A stretch of DNA of 64,000 nucleotides. Source: Saprospiraceae bacterium (lineage in GTDB: Bacteria; Bacteroidota; Bacteroidia; Chitinophagales; Saprospiraceae). The stretch covers positions 27,218 to 91,217 of the forward strand of contig JABSSL010000086.1 of assembly GCA_013214355.1 (NCBI GenBank). The letters are read 5' to 3'. Shown in pieces: positions 35,305 to 44,461 of the stretch. The position numbers and the translations under genes were made by a program. Each line of letters starts with the position of its first letter. Within the stretch, counting starts at the first letter, position 1. The notes under the pieces were generated by a model. The model was given only the letters and a program-made list of their open reading frames with translations. It was not told the origin of the DNA and did not search any database.

Positions 35305-36561
35305 CTAGTTGGTATGCTGCCCATTCAGTTTTTGCTCATATTCATCCAAGGTGTACCAGATATCATAGAATTGCTTTACCCCTCCTGAGTTGCGGACGGA
35401 GGTATTTATCATCATGACCTTACCCGTTTTGGATCCCGGCTTAAAAAACATGAAAGTAGCTATTCCCGGATCTCCACCCGTATGACCTATGTATCCTTTT
35501 GGCGTCAATCCCATAAATATTCCGGTATTATATTCATCATCATAAGCATCGCCATCCTCCTCTTGATCGGGAATGTTCTCCGCGGCCAATTGTGCCGTGA
35601 ATAACTCCTTGTAGGAAGCTGCACTGAGCAAGGTCCCATTTCCTGCATACCCTTTAATCAATTCACTTAGGTATTTTGCCATGTCGGAAATACTGGTAAT
35701 AAGCCCCCCGTCAGGATAAGTGATCAGCGAATAGTAAGGTAGTTCGATATCTGGTCTTGCATATAGTGTAGAATGCTTCGATATATCTACATCATCAAAG
35801 GACCAACCTGAAGAAGACATGTTTAGAGGTTGCAGAATGTGTTTTGTGACAAACGAATTGAAAGATTCACCTGTTGCCACTTCCAATACCGCTGCGGCCA
35901 GCGTAGCACCGATATTGGTATATTCGAATAGATCACCGGGTTTGTTTTTGAGGAAACCCTCCGCTTCATACCATTCTCCATCTGCTGCAAGTATTTTTTC
36001 TAAAAATGAGATTAGTGGTATGGCTGTATTGGGGGCATTGAATGTTTCTGCCATGGCCATGATAGAGTCTGGTACCTCTATATCTTCTTTCAAGATATAG
36101 GATTTCCCATCATAGTAGTCCGTATCCAATATCGAGGAGGTATGAGTAGCCAAATGCCTCAAGGTAATTTCTGCTTCCGGGTGGTTCGGGTTATACACTT
36201 GAAAGGGTAAATGCTTATTGATGGGGTCATCAAGATTGAGTTTACCCATTTCTTGGGCTTTCAGCAGTGCCAATCCAATAAACGTCTTTGAAACTGAACC
36301 AATATTTTGAATGGTATGCTCCGAATAGTTTGCTTTTGCATTTAGATTAGAATAGCCGATCCCTGCCTGATAAAGAATTTCGTTCTCATTGACGATGGCT
36401 ACCGCAAATCCGTTAATATGCCCCTGCTCATGGATTTCAGTTAACTTGTTTGATAAAGAATCTTTAGCGATGTCAACCTCTGATGGGGCGCTCTTGGACG
36501 CTTCTTGTTGGCAAGAGAATAGAGTGATGATGGCGAATAAAAGGAAGATAGCTTTTTTCAT
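35305..36561 (-). CDS. Serine beta-lactamase-fold hydrolase lipoprotein
   Basis: A 418-residue lipoprotein (lipobox LFSC, Cys17) of the class C/PBP-like family. The catalytic SxxK is Ser89-Val-Ser-Lys92 (GSVSKTF), YxN is in FEYTNIGA and the KTG-like triad is HTGGDPGI. It is anchored to the periplasmic face of the membrane. Such proteins include D-Ala-D-Ala peptidases, esterases and lactone hydrolases, so substrate is uncertain. A second gene of the same family follows at 36644-38116, on the same strand and ~80 bp away, making a tandem pair. Confidence 0.88.
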   Translation of the reverse strand: MKKAIFLLFAIITLFSCQQEASKSAPSEVDIAKDSLSNKLTEIHEQGHINGFAVAIVNENEILYQAGIGYSNLNAKANYSEHTIQNIGSVSKTFIGLALLKAQEMGKLNLDDPINKHLPFQVYNPNHPEAEITLRHLATHTSSILDTDYYDGKSYILKEDIEVPDSIMAMAETFNAPNTAIPLISFLEKILAADGEWYEAEGFLKNKPGDLFEYTNIGATLAAAVLEVATGESFNSFVTKHILQPLNMSSSGWSFDDVDISKHSTLYARPDIELPYYSLITYPDGGLITSISDMAKYLSELIKGYAGNGTLLSAASYKELFTAQLAAENIPDQEEDGDAYDDEYNTGIFMGLTPKGYIGHTGGDPGIATFMFFKPGSKTGKVMMINTSVRNSGGVKQFYDIWYTLDEYEQKLNGQHTN

Positions 36562-36643
36562 TTTTTAGTTTTTTGCAGGTAATGAACTGACTGTGCTGCC
36601 TGCGGTGAAGGAGCATGCATGTTATATCCTTTATGGACTACAT

Positions 36644-38116
36644 TTATGTCTTGGACAACTCATCTATTTTAGAGAGATTTTCCTTTGCTTTGGTATTGTC
36701 AGGATTGTACCTAAGCGACTTTTCATAGTTCTCTTTGGACTTATCGTATTCCTTCAAATAGAGGTATAGCTCTCCTAAGCTATCATACAGGTTAGCATTC
36801 TCTGGATATTCGGAAATTGCAAATTCAAATACCTGGATTGCCTTTGGAATTTCATCGTCATAAATGTACTGGTAAGCGACTCGATTTAAATAACCAGCAG
36901 ATATGAAATATCTTGTGCTATCGGTTTTCAACGTTGAATAGATATTCCGTGCAGTCTTTGGATCACCAAAAAAGTCTTTCTCAATCTTAGACCACAGGTT
37001 GATGCGGGGGTATTCGATCAGATCATGCTCAATTCTATTGTACAAACTTATCCAATCATCCATGGCAGCTTCTGACTGATTGTTCATAATCATGACCATC
37101 CCATAATTGGAGTCAGGACATATTAGGATAACACTTTCTGTCCCCTTTGCACTCCCCGTTTTTGAATAGTAGAAGCCCTCACGTTTGCCCTTCCCAAGAT
37201 CCCAGTAGTATCCAGTATCATCTTCTCCATCCTCAAATAAATAACGGGTAGACTCTTTGATTAATGAGCTATTGCTCTCCAGTTGGAATTGCATAAATTT
37301 TGTTAGATCAGGTAGCCCTGCCAGTAGCCCTCCTGCACCGTAAAGCAGTGGATTCTTAACTACCGGTGCGACCTGGTCATTTTCATCATAACCCTTTGCC
37401 AAGTACTTTTTAAGTTCAGCAAAATCTTGGGTATGGATATTACCGATTCCTAAGTCGCTTAAGAATGAATGTAGTAAGCGCTCATACGGCTGTTCATAAA
37501 CTTGTTCTAAAATGTAGGCCGCTAATTCTGGTCCAAGATTATTGTACCGATATATAGTACCTGGGAATGTATCTAGCTCAACCGATTGTAACTCTATCAG
37601 TAAATCATCTATTGCATAATCAATAGCTGCATCCTGATACTGCCCGCTAAATATCTTATCATATACAGCGGTGAATTGATCTGGCATCTTAAAGCCAAGC
37701 GAATGTGTCACCAAATCCCTAATGCTCACGGGCTTACTTTCAAATTCCAGATTACCATATTCACCAGGCAAATACAGTCTTATATCATCTTCTAAAGAAA
37801 TTTTGTTTTCGGTTACGGCTTTGGCTACCAGCGAACCAACAAAAACCTTTGAAATAGAAGCAATCTCATACAGTGTACTATCATTTGGAGTATTGCCTGC
37901 GCCATCATCTATTTCTCCGAAATAGTTTTTATGGATCAATCCATCCCGATACACTGCCACTGACAAGGAATTAATATTCTCTTTGTTAATGATGTTATTG
38001 GCATACTGATCGATTATTATTTTTAACTCATCAAAAGAACTTACCTCATCTACTTCAGTTGAGTTACACCCAAAAAGCATAATCACAAGGAATAGAGCTA
38101 AGATTCTAATCATCAT
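36644..38116 (-). CDS. Serine beta-lactamase-fold hydrolase with C-terminal TPR
   Basis: About 490 residues from the ATG at 38116 (MMIRILALFLVIMLFGC, a lipoprotein signal); a longer open frame to 38182 has no signal. SxxK is SISK, YxN is YRYNNLG, and a KTG triad is visible in SKTGSAKGTE. The last ~100 residues are tetratricopeptide-like (NLYDSLGELYLYLKEYDKSK, YEKSLRYNPDNTKAKENL). This TPR tail is absent from the neighbour at 35305. Probably upstream in the same operon. Substrate unknown. Confidence 0.85.
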   Translation of the reverse strand: MMIRILALFLVIMLFGCNSTEVDEVSSFDELKIIIDQYANNIINKENINSLSVAVYRDGLIHKNYFGEIDDGAGNTPNDSTLYEIASISKVFVGSLVAKAVTENKISLEDDIRLYLPGEYGNLEFESKPVSIRDLVTHSLGFKMPDQFTAVYDKIFSGQYQDAAIDYAIDDLLIELQSVELDTFPGTIYRYNNLGPELAAYILEQVYEQPYERLLHSFLSDLGIGNIHTQDFAELKKYLAKGYDENDQVAPVVKNPLLYGAGGLLAGLPDLTKFMQFQLESNSSLIKESTRYLFEDGEDDTGYYWDLGKGKREGFYYSKTGSAKGTESVILICPDSNYGMVMIMNNQSEAAMDDWISLYNRIEHDLIEYPRINLWSKIEKDFFGDPKTARNIYSTLKTDSTRYFISAGYLNRVAYQYIYDDEIPKAIQVFEFAISEYPENANLYDSLGELYLYLKEYDKSKENYEKSLRYNPDNTKAKENLSKIDELSKT

Positions 38117-38336
38117 CTTGTTTTTCGTTATTATAAAGTAATACTTCCAACACCTTGGACCTAGCAATAGCATACATGGCATAGCCTAGCTGAGACGAGC
38201 TAGGAACCTATATCAGTTTGACAGGCTTGTTTCTACTTAATTCTTCGAAAAATGTTGGTGTGAATTCTCAATTTTGCGCTTTCCAATAAATAGATGTCAT
38301 TCTCTCTCTGCTACCCCTATTTAGGTTACATACTAT

Positions 38337-39026
38337 TTAGCCAAGATAGCTCAAGATCTCCGTAATCTTGTTGACTTGTACGAAACCAGGCTGGTCCACT
38401 TTTTGGGTGACTTGTTCATGTGCCCAGGTGGTATGATAGGGTACGTGGATGGCAAAACCACCTAATTCTAAAACGGGTAAAACATCAGATTTGATCGAAT
38501 TGCCCACCATTAGAAAATGCTCAGGCTGGCAGTCTAGGTGTTTGAAAAGCTTCTGATAGTCCTCCCTTCTTTTATTGCTCATTATTTCAATGTGATGGAA
38601 ATGCTTCTCCAAACCGGAATTGATTAGCTTCCTTTCTTGATCTAATAGATCTCCCTTGGTAGCCATGACCAAGCGATAATCTCCATTCAATTTCTTCAAG
38701 ACTTCTTCAACACCATCAATCAACTCAATGGGTTTCCTTAATAGTTCTTTCCCGAGCTCAATGGTCCGGTTGACCAATTCGATCTTTGCCTTGCTATCAG
38801 TGACTTTTGAAATGGTTTCTATCATGCACAGCATGAAGCCCTTTACTCCATAACCATATAAGGAAAGGTTATCCATTTCTGTACGGAACAACTCTTGAGA
38901 CACCGTATGATGCGGCAAGAAATCTTCCAGTAAGGCACAGAACTTATGTTCTGTTTCTTGAAAATAGGGCTCGTTGATCCATAAGGTATCATCTGCGTCA
39001 AAGGCTATGATCTTGATATCTTTCAT
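38337..39026 (-). CDS. HAD-superfamily phosphatase-like hydrolase
   Basis: A 229-residue cytoplasmic hydrolase. Motif I is AFDADDTLW (nucleophile Asp10, acid/base Asp12), motif II is the VMATKGD segment, motif III/IV are in the Lys of the MSNKRREDYQK region and in MVGNSIKSDVLP. The helical cap lies between residues ~20 and 90. It starts 24 bp after the GH5 gene stop, on the same strand, so it may be co-transcribed with it. Confidence 0.88.
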   Translation of the reverse strand: MKDIKIIAFDADDTLWINEPYFQETEHKFCALLEDFLPHHTVSQELFRTEMDNLSLYGYGVKGFMLCMIETISKVTDSKAKIELVNRTIELGKELLRKPIELIDGVEEVLKKLNGDYRLVMATKGDLLDQERKLINSGLEKHFHHIEIMSNKRREDYQKLFKHLDCQPEHFLMVGNSIKSDVLPVLELGGFAIHVPYHTTWAHEQVTQKVDQPGFVQVNKITEILSYLG

Positions 39027-39050
39027 TGACGTTTAGTTCTGTTTAACTCC

Positions 39051-40067
39051 TCAATACTTGTATTGTTGTAGCCTGGGTTTGAAGTATTCTCCCTGTTTGG
39101 ATAAGCTATAATTCCAATCGGTAAATAAGCCCGGGGCCCATTGTGGATCAAAGACCCAAAGCACATAAGATATGTCTTTATCGTCGCAATACGCTGTGAT
39201 AGCCTTTCCATAGGAGGCGTCACTAATAACAGGAATATGTGCCCCTTCTTCATCCGCCTCCGCAAAGCCAACTTCCGTTAAAATGACTGGATAAGTAGCC
39301 TTGACATAGCCCCAATCTTTCGTCCATTTATCTTCCCATGGCTGCGGGCGTTTTTGCGGGTACGGATGGCTCACATAGGCAATACCTTCCGCTTCAATAG
39401 GATCCCATTTGACGGGGGTAAGATCATAGGCCCAATTGAAGCCAGCTACGAGCGGTATACCTTGGCCGCCATTGGCTCTGACAATGACAATCATTTCTTC
39501 AAGGATTTCCTTCCACTGGGCCCAGCTACAGGTACCTAACTGCCCGTTGAAGGTAGTGGGCTCGTTGAAAAGCTCGTAGAAGGCTACGGTAGTATTGTCT
39601 CCAAAGTGCTTACCCATGGTACGCCAAAACTCAAAGGTTTGCTTTTTATCGGTTTCATACATCGGGTGCTGATACAGTTGGGAACGCAGGTTGCCGATGC
39701 TATGCCAGTCAAGGATAACATAGATGCCTAGCTCACCAGCCCATTGTACACCTTGATCCAGTAACTTAAGGTAGTCTTCCATTCCTCGCCTGGCCCAAGC
39801 GGTTGGGTGAATCGGGAAGCGCACCAAATTGGCATTCCAACGCTTCATTTCTTCGAAGTAGGCTTTATTCCAATGACCTTCCTTGGCCAGCTTGTCCGGA
39901 TCACTGGCATTCAAGCCCCGAAAGACTATTTTTTGTCCATCTGGTGTGACAAATTGATTACCATCTACACTAATCCGAGGGAGGGGGGCTTCTTGAGCGA
40001 TACCTTGATGGTATGTAGATAGAACAAGACTGAAGGTCAACACAAGGAGCAAAGTTGATCTATACAT
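39051..40067 (-). CDS. Secreted glycoside hydrolase family 5 (cellulase-like)
   Basis: A 338-residue protein with a signal peptide (…STYHQGIAQE). It is a (beta/alpha)8 retaining glycosidase: acid/base Glu169 in FNEP (ELFNEPTT) and nucleophile Glu265 in VILTEVGFAE, with conserved RFPIHP, ILDWHS and YVSHPYP. Likely substrates are beta-1,4- or beta-1,3-glucans, mannans or similar; specificity cannot be read. It is close upstream of the HAD gene on the same strand. Confidence 0.9.
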   Translation of the reverse strand: MYRSTLLLVLTFSLVLSTYHQGIAQEAPLPRISVDGNQFVTPDGQKIVFRGLNASDPDKLAKEGHWNKAYFEEMKRWNANLVRFPIHPTAWARRGMEDYLKLLDQGVQWAGELGIYVILDWHSIGNLRSQLYQHPMYETDKKQTFEFWRTMGKHFGDNTTVAFYELFNEPTTFNGQLGTCSWAQWKEILEEMIVIVRANGGQGIPLVAGFNWAYDLTPVKWDPIEAEGIAYVSHPYPQKRPQPWEDKWTKDWGYVKATYPVILTEVGFAEADEEGAHIPVISDASYGKAITAYCDDKDISYVLWVFDPQWAPGLFTDWNYSLSKQGEYFKPRLQQYKY

Positions 40068-40192
40068 ATTGTAAGCTTAGTTGAAAAATGAAACGTACTA
40101 ATGGTGGTGGAGTATCTATGGTCAAACTACTTAAATGGAAGGGCAAAGTAAAAGTAGAATATTTATCATAAGAATGAAAAAATAGGGAGGGG

Positions 40193-40978
40193 CTAGAAGG
40201 GAAGATGTCCTTTTGGACTAATATTAAGGAAGGGATAGTCGATTTTTGAAAGATACAAGCCTTGTGGATAGGCTGACTTGAAAGTACGGGGTCGAACACC
40301 AGTCTTTAGGCAGTCCTCCCATTCCGCTACACTCATTTCTCCCTTGCCGATGGCAATCAGGCTCCCTACCAGCAGGCGGATCATCCCTTTAAGGAATCCT
40401 TTGGCTGTAAATTGAAAGCGGACCTTTTTTCCCGCTTCGTAGGTGTACATAGCTACACTATGGATATCACAAAGGGTGCTGTCGTGCCGATCTGGGGTTT
40501 TGCAGAAGGCGCGAAAATCTTCGTATTGCGGTAGCAGGTCGAGTGCTTGTTGCATCGATTCAAAGTCCCAATCCTGACAATTATAATGGGCACTAATTTC
40601 TTGAAGAAAAGGGTCTTTGGTTTGGTGGATCAAGTAGTCATAGGTGCGTGAAGTGGCTCCAAACTGAGCATGCTGTGCGTTGGGCACATGGATGATGTCG
40701 AAAATAGAAATATCGTTTGGTAGCAGCTTGTTTAGGATGAATAGCAGATCGGAAGGCAGGCTTGCTGCAATATCGATATGGAAGAAATATTGACTGGCAT
40801 GTACCCCCGCATCGGTTCGACCACATCCCAAACAGATAATTCTGCGTTTCAATACCTTGGATAGATTCTCCTCCAATACCTGTTGTACCCCCAAGACATC
40901 TGGCTGCCGTTGCCAGCCATGGTAACTTCCTCCTTTATAGGCGCAGTGAAAAAAATACCTCAGATTTGTTGTTGCCAT
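40193..40978 (-). CDS. truA: tRNA pseudouridine synthase A
   Basis: A 261-residue enzyme that makes pseudouridine at tRNA positions 38-40. Catalytic Asp56 lies in GCGRTDAGVHA; YKGGSYHGWQRQP at the N-terminus and FLKGMIRLLVGSLIAIG near the C-terminus are family signatures. Its start overlaps the stop of the upstream gene (40960-41607) by 19 bp, so it is translated from the same message. Confidence 0.95.
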   Translation of the reverse strand: MATTNLRYFFHCAYKGGSYHGWQRQPDVLGVQQVLEENLSKVLKRRIICLGCGRTDAGVHASQYFFHIDIAASLPSDLLFILNKLLPNDISIFDIIHVPNAQHAQFGATSRTYDYLIHQTKDPFLQEISAHYNCQDWDFESMQQALDLLPQYEDFRAFCKTPDRHDSTLCDIHSVAMYTYEAGKKVRFQFTAKGFLKGMIRLLVGSLIAIGKGEMSVAEWEDCLKTGVRPRTFKSAYPQGLYLSKIDYPFLNISPKGHLPF

Positions 40979-41607
40979 TCCGCCAGGATTTCATCAAAGT
41001 GCTCTTTCAATTCGCGAATGGGAGCGCTGATTTCTTGATATTCCTCGGGGAATGTATCTACGATGGAGACCTCATTGAAATAGCTGATATTGTATGCTTC
41101 TCCAACGATATTGTTGAGCACCTGGTTGACAGCAGCTGACTGAGATTCTTCATCCATAAATTGAATGTTCTTGGCTTGAATCAGCACTTCGAAGGTGTCA
41201 TCTGAATATTCTAGCAGGACATACTGCCACTGAAAGGCTTCGATAGAACGCTCGATCATCCAATCATCATAGACACTCAGAATATAGTCCCAATCCTTTG
41301 CCGGTTTGGAAGCATAGAACTCCCAATTGCGTAAACGGTTGGGAGCTTCGGAGATGATTAGTTTACTTAAGGCAAGGCGTTTTGCATCGCCATTTGGAGA
41401 AAGCGTGAAGCGAAAGGGCTTATTCATACCTGGACTGATTTCCCAAGCAAAAAGGCCAAATTCTAGTACCTCATTGTTGATACGCTCAATTAGGGAAGCT
41501 CGTTCATCATCAACATCAGCTTCGAAGAAGGTGACGATATGCTCTTCCATCTGGATGAACCATTTCCAAAAGGCATCTATTTTAGGGCGAAACTTAGTTT
41601 GATTCAT
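40960..41607 (-). CDS. Conserved cytoplasmic protein of unknown function, cotranslated with truA
   Basis: A 215-residue protein beginning MNQTKFRPKIDAFWKWFIQ; the longer frame to 41655 is less likely. It has no signal peptide or membrane segment and is acidic and rich in aromatic residues. I do not recognise a family by name; the pattern (RINNEVLEFGLFAWEISPG, KDWDYILSVYDDWMIER) suggests a small alpha/beta enzyme or regulator. Overlap with truA suggests translational coupling but not shared function. Confidence 0.75.
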   Translation of the reverse strand: MNQTKFRPKIDAFWKWFIQMEEHIVTFFEADVDDERASLIERINNEVLEFGLFAWEISPGMNKPFRFTLSPNGDAKRLALSKLIISEAPNRLRNWEFYASKPAKDWDYILSVYDDWMIERSIEAFQWQYVLLEYSDDTFEVLIQAKNIQFMDEESQSAAVNQVLNNIVGEAYNISYFNEVSIVDTFPEEYQEISAPIRELKEHFDEILAEWQQQI

Positions 41608-41826
41608 AGGGGCGGTCTGTTTCTGAATATGATCTAAGCATAATCCTTTCCGCAAAACTACTGCAAAAGTACTAATGAAGATATCCTTTTGGGCTTTTTT
41701 GTACAGGTAGGTCTAAAATCAGCTATTGCTCCTGGTCAGATCATGAAACAGGGACCGCAGGAAAAGCCGGATGTTCTAAACCTTTAGGTGGTGGAATCTG
41801 TTCTGAAAGGGAATTAAATAAGCAGT

Positions 41827-42729
41827 ATGGATATTCGGCTCGTTAAGCAGGAAGACATTGATAAAGTGAAGTGGAATAGCTGTGTTCACTATGCCAACAA
41901 TGGTAATATATTCGGCTATAAGTGGTACCTAGATCACGTCGCCAAAGACTGGGATGGTTTGGTAGAGGGAGATTATGAATCTGTTTTCCCCTTGGTTTGG
42001 CGTAAAGGGCTATGGGGAGGCAGAGTATTGTATCAACCAGATCTGATGCGGGAATTGGGGATTTATACCATCAATGCTCCCTCCTCTAAAAGAATCAAAA
42101 CCTTCTTGGCGGCTATCCCTTCGGAATACAAGCAAATAGATATTGTATTGAATGAGCAGAATCATTACCCAAGTGTTCCGGAGTTTGCTACGGCTACCCA
42201 CATCAACCATCAACTCCTGCTCGCCCGCCCTTTTGAAGAACTTGAAGAAGCCTTCTCACCAGTCGTTCAAGAGGCCACAGAAAAGGCTACCAAGGCTGGT
42301 ATCATATTGGATTCCAATGTGAAGCCTGAGGCCATTGCTGACTTCTACAAGAAGCATAGCCCAGAAAAGAAGGGGAAGGAAAGAAATTTCCATACCATAC
42401 AACGGATTATGTACAATGTGCTTCACCGAGGATGGGGTTTTGCCTCGGCTGCAAGGAGTACATCCGGAGAATTACTCGCTGTCAATTTCTTTATCTTTTC
42501 CCATAATACCATTATGAGTCTCTTGCCATTGGAATCGCCAAGAGGGCGTGAGGTAGGAGCACTGCTTTATTTGTTCCAAATGCTCATCCGCCTACAGGCC
42601 AATAAACCAGTGATTCTCGATTTCAATACCATGGAGCCGGATGCGCTAGCCGAAGCCTTTGGTGCGCAAACCAATCCTTACTTGAGAGTAAGAAGAAGAC
42701 AAGGCTTGAGTCGGATTATTCCTGCATAA
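41827..42729 (+). CDS. GNAT/FemAB-like acyltransferase
   Basis: A 300-residue protein with the FemAB/GNAT-like fold: NIFGYKWYLDHVAKDW near the N-terminus, FHTIQRIMYNVLHRGW in the middle, and the C-terminal GREVGALLYLFQMLIRL then LDFNTMEPDALAEAFGAQ segment typical of proteins annotated as acetyltransferase-like in Bacteroidota. Cytoplasmic. Substrate unknown. It converges on a sialidase-like gene 10 bp away. Confidence 0.65.
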   Translation: MDIRLVKQEDIDKVKWNSCVHYANNGNIFGYKWYLDHVAKDWDGLVEGDYESVFPLVWRKGLWGGRVLYQPDLMRELGIYTINAPSSKRIKTFLAAIPSEYKQIDIVLNEQNHYPSVPEFATATHINHQLLLARPFEELEEAFSPVVQEATEKATKAGIILDSNVKPEAIADFYKKHSPEKKGKERNFHTIQRIMYNVLHRGWGFASAARSTSGELLAVNFFIFSHNTIMSLLPLESPRGREVGALLYLFQMLIRLQANKPVILDFNTMEPDALAEAFGAQTNPYLRVRRRQGLSRIIPA

Positions 42730-42739
42730 GGAGCGGTAT

Positions 42740-43771
42740 CTACTTGAGCTTTACTACGACATATTTAATTCGTTCTCGCTTCCAGGTATAACAAATGTGT
42801 AGGGTATTGTCTGGGCCATTGATGATGGCTGGGTACGAATATTCACCGGGTTCACTTTCCAAAGTAAGTAGAGGTTTCCAATCAATACCATTCGCTGAAT
42901 ACCCCAAGCTTAGTGGGTAGCGCTCTCCGCCCCATTTGCCTTCGGGTGTTTCGGTTGGATTATACACCATGAAGTGTTGGTTGGGAGCGAAAGTAACCGC
43001 ATCTATCCCGGAATTGGGGTTTGGAACATCCGTAATTTCTAAAGGTGTCCAGTTAAGGCCTTGGTCCGTAGACCAGGAAGAAAGTACACGGTTGTTCTTG
43101 CTTCGGCACAGGAGTTGTAGCTTGCCCCCGGGGTGATGGAGGATGGAAGGCTGAATAGCTTGCAATTCATCATCACTGGGAAGAGACCCGGTTCGCTTCC
43201 AGGTTTTTCCCCCGTCTGCTGTTAACTCAATATGCAGTCGCCAGCCATCGTGCTCTGTACTGGAAGGACAAAGCAGCGTGCCATTTGCTAGACGTTCAGG
43301 TTTGTTTTTGACTGGTCCGAGGATGTCCTCAGGGAGCCGCCTAGGGAAAGACCAGGTCTCACCATTATCTTGAGACACCATCATCTCGCCCCACCATTCT
43401 CTGGGATTGGGTCCTACTTTATAGAAAAGCATTAATCCCCATTCTTTATCATAGTATAGTACCGGGTTCCAACAAGGATAGCGCTTATCTGCATGTTGGA
43501 TGCCATTGACCACTTCTACGGGGTCCGTCCAGCCATCCTCTAGGCGTCGAGCAATCCATATTCCTACATCCTTATGCTTCTCATGCGTTCCACCAAACCA
43601 AGCGGCCACCATGCCAGCTGGGGTTAGGGCAATGGTAGAGGCGTGACAGCTCTCGAAGGGCGCTTCTTGGTAGACAAATTCGGTGCTTTTGACTTGGACA
43701 TTTTGTGTCCAGGAAGGGAAATAGAGTAAGAGTAGACTTAGTAAAAGTCCACCTTGTAGGTACTTGTTCAT
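42740..43771 (-). CDS. Secreted sialidase/BNR-repeat glycosidase-like protein
   Basis: A 343-residue protein with a signal peptide (LLLYFPSWTQ). It is a six-bladed propeller with BNR/Asp-box-like units (MVSQDNGETWSFPRR, ELTADGGKTWKR, WSTDQGLNWTPL) and FESCHASTIALTPAGMV at the start. This matches sialidase/neuraminidase-family enzymes used on host or algal glycans. Which sugar it cuts is not clear; no nearby SusCD pair is present. Confidence 0.82.
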   Translation of the reverse strand: MNKYLQGGLLLSLLLLYFPSWTQNVQVKSTEFVYQEAPFESCHASTIALTPAGMVAAWFGGTHEKHKDVGIWIARRLEDGWTDPVEVVNGIQHADKRYPCWNPVLYYDKEWGLMLFYKVGPNPREWWGEMMVSQDNGETWSFPRRLPEDILGPVKNKPERLANGTLLCPSSTEHDGWRLHIELTADGGKTWKRTGSLPSDDELQAIQPSILHHPGGKLQLLCRSKNNRVLSSWSTDQGLNWTPLEITDVPNPNSGIDAVTFAPNQHFMVYNPTETPEGKWGGERYPLSLGYSANGIDWKPLLTLESEPGEYSYPAIINGPDNTLHICYTWKRERIKYVVVKLK

Positions 43772-43801
43772 ACAGTTGGTAATTTTCCTTAAAATTAAGG
43801 A

Positions 43802-44365
43802 TTATTTCCTTCTGAAACTGTAAGAAGTACTAAGTAGCCAAACAATCAAACCAGCCAAGATCAGATCAACTGCTGCCGAAATCATGTGGATGAGCTCAAA
43901 ATCATCCAAAGAAAATATTCGAAAGGCCGCAACCCATAAAGGAATAATTAGAAAGGAAAATAGCTGGCCAATCAAGCGGATGGGCAAGGCGGTATTGATG
44001 TATTCTTTGCCTGCAGTGGAAGACTCCAAGTTTTTAAAGGGTACGATTTGGTTGCCGTAATTGGTAGCTGTTTCTGCTAAGTCATTGAGGTAGGCAATGA
44101 TATGACTGATCAACCGATCTTGGGTACTATACAAGCTACAGCATAGTGCTGCCATCGGGAAGGCCAGGATCAATAGATCGTTAAAAGCAAGCACCGTGTC
44201 GGCAAATTGAAAGTTGCCGATGGAAACAATTAAGATTAGAATAATTTGCAGTAGTAGTTGTGTCTTTAGCCAAAGATCTCGTTGTCTGATTCTGAAACTG
44301 AGTCTTTGATTGGCTGTTCGAAAATATTCTACAAGTAAGTCGAACTGCTGGGTAGAGGTGACCAT
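43802..44365 (-). CDS. Integral membrane protein of unknown function
   Basis: A 187-residue protein with four predicted membrane helices at about 32-48, 60-77, 128-145 and 160-180; the loop between helices 2 and 3 is ~50 residues. It begins MVTSTQQFDLLVEYFRTANQ. I do not recognise a family; similar small proteins are often labelled SLATT-like or DUF. Divergent from the SLC13 transporter gene. Confidence 0.65.
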   Translation of the reverse strand: MVTSTQQFDLLVEYFRTANQRLSFRIRQRDLWLKTQLLLQIILILIVSIGNFQFADTVLAFNDLLILAFPMAALCCSLYSTQDRLISHIIAYLNDLAETATNYGNQIVPFKNLESSTAGKEYINTALPIRLIGQLFSFLIIPLWVAAFRIFSLDDFELIHMISAAVDLILAGLIVWLLSTSYSFRRK

Positions 44366-44461
44366 GAACTAGGGATTAAACTTAATTATGCACAAATGTA
44401 AGAACTTCTTAATGTTTTGAGATCGCTATATTATTGGAAAAATAAGGTTAAAATTGTGGCT

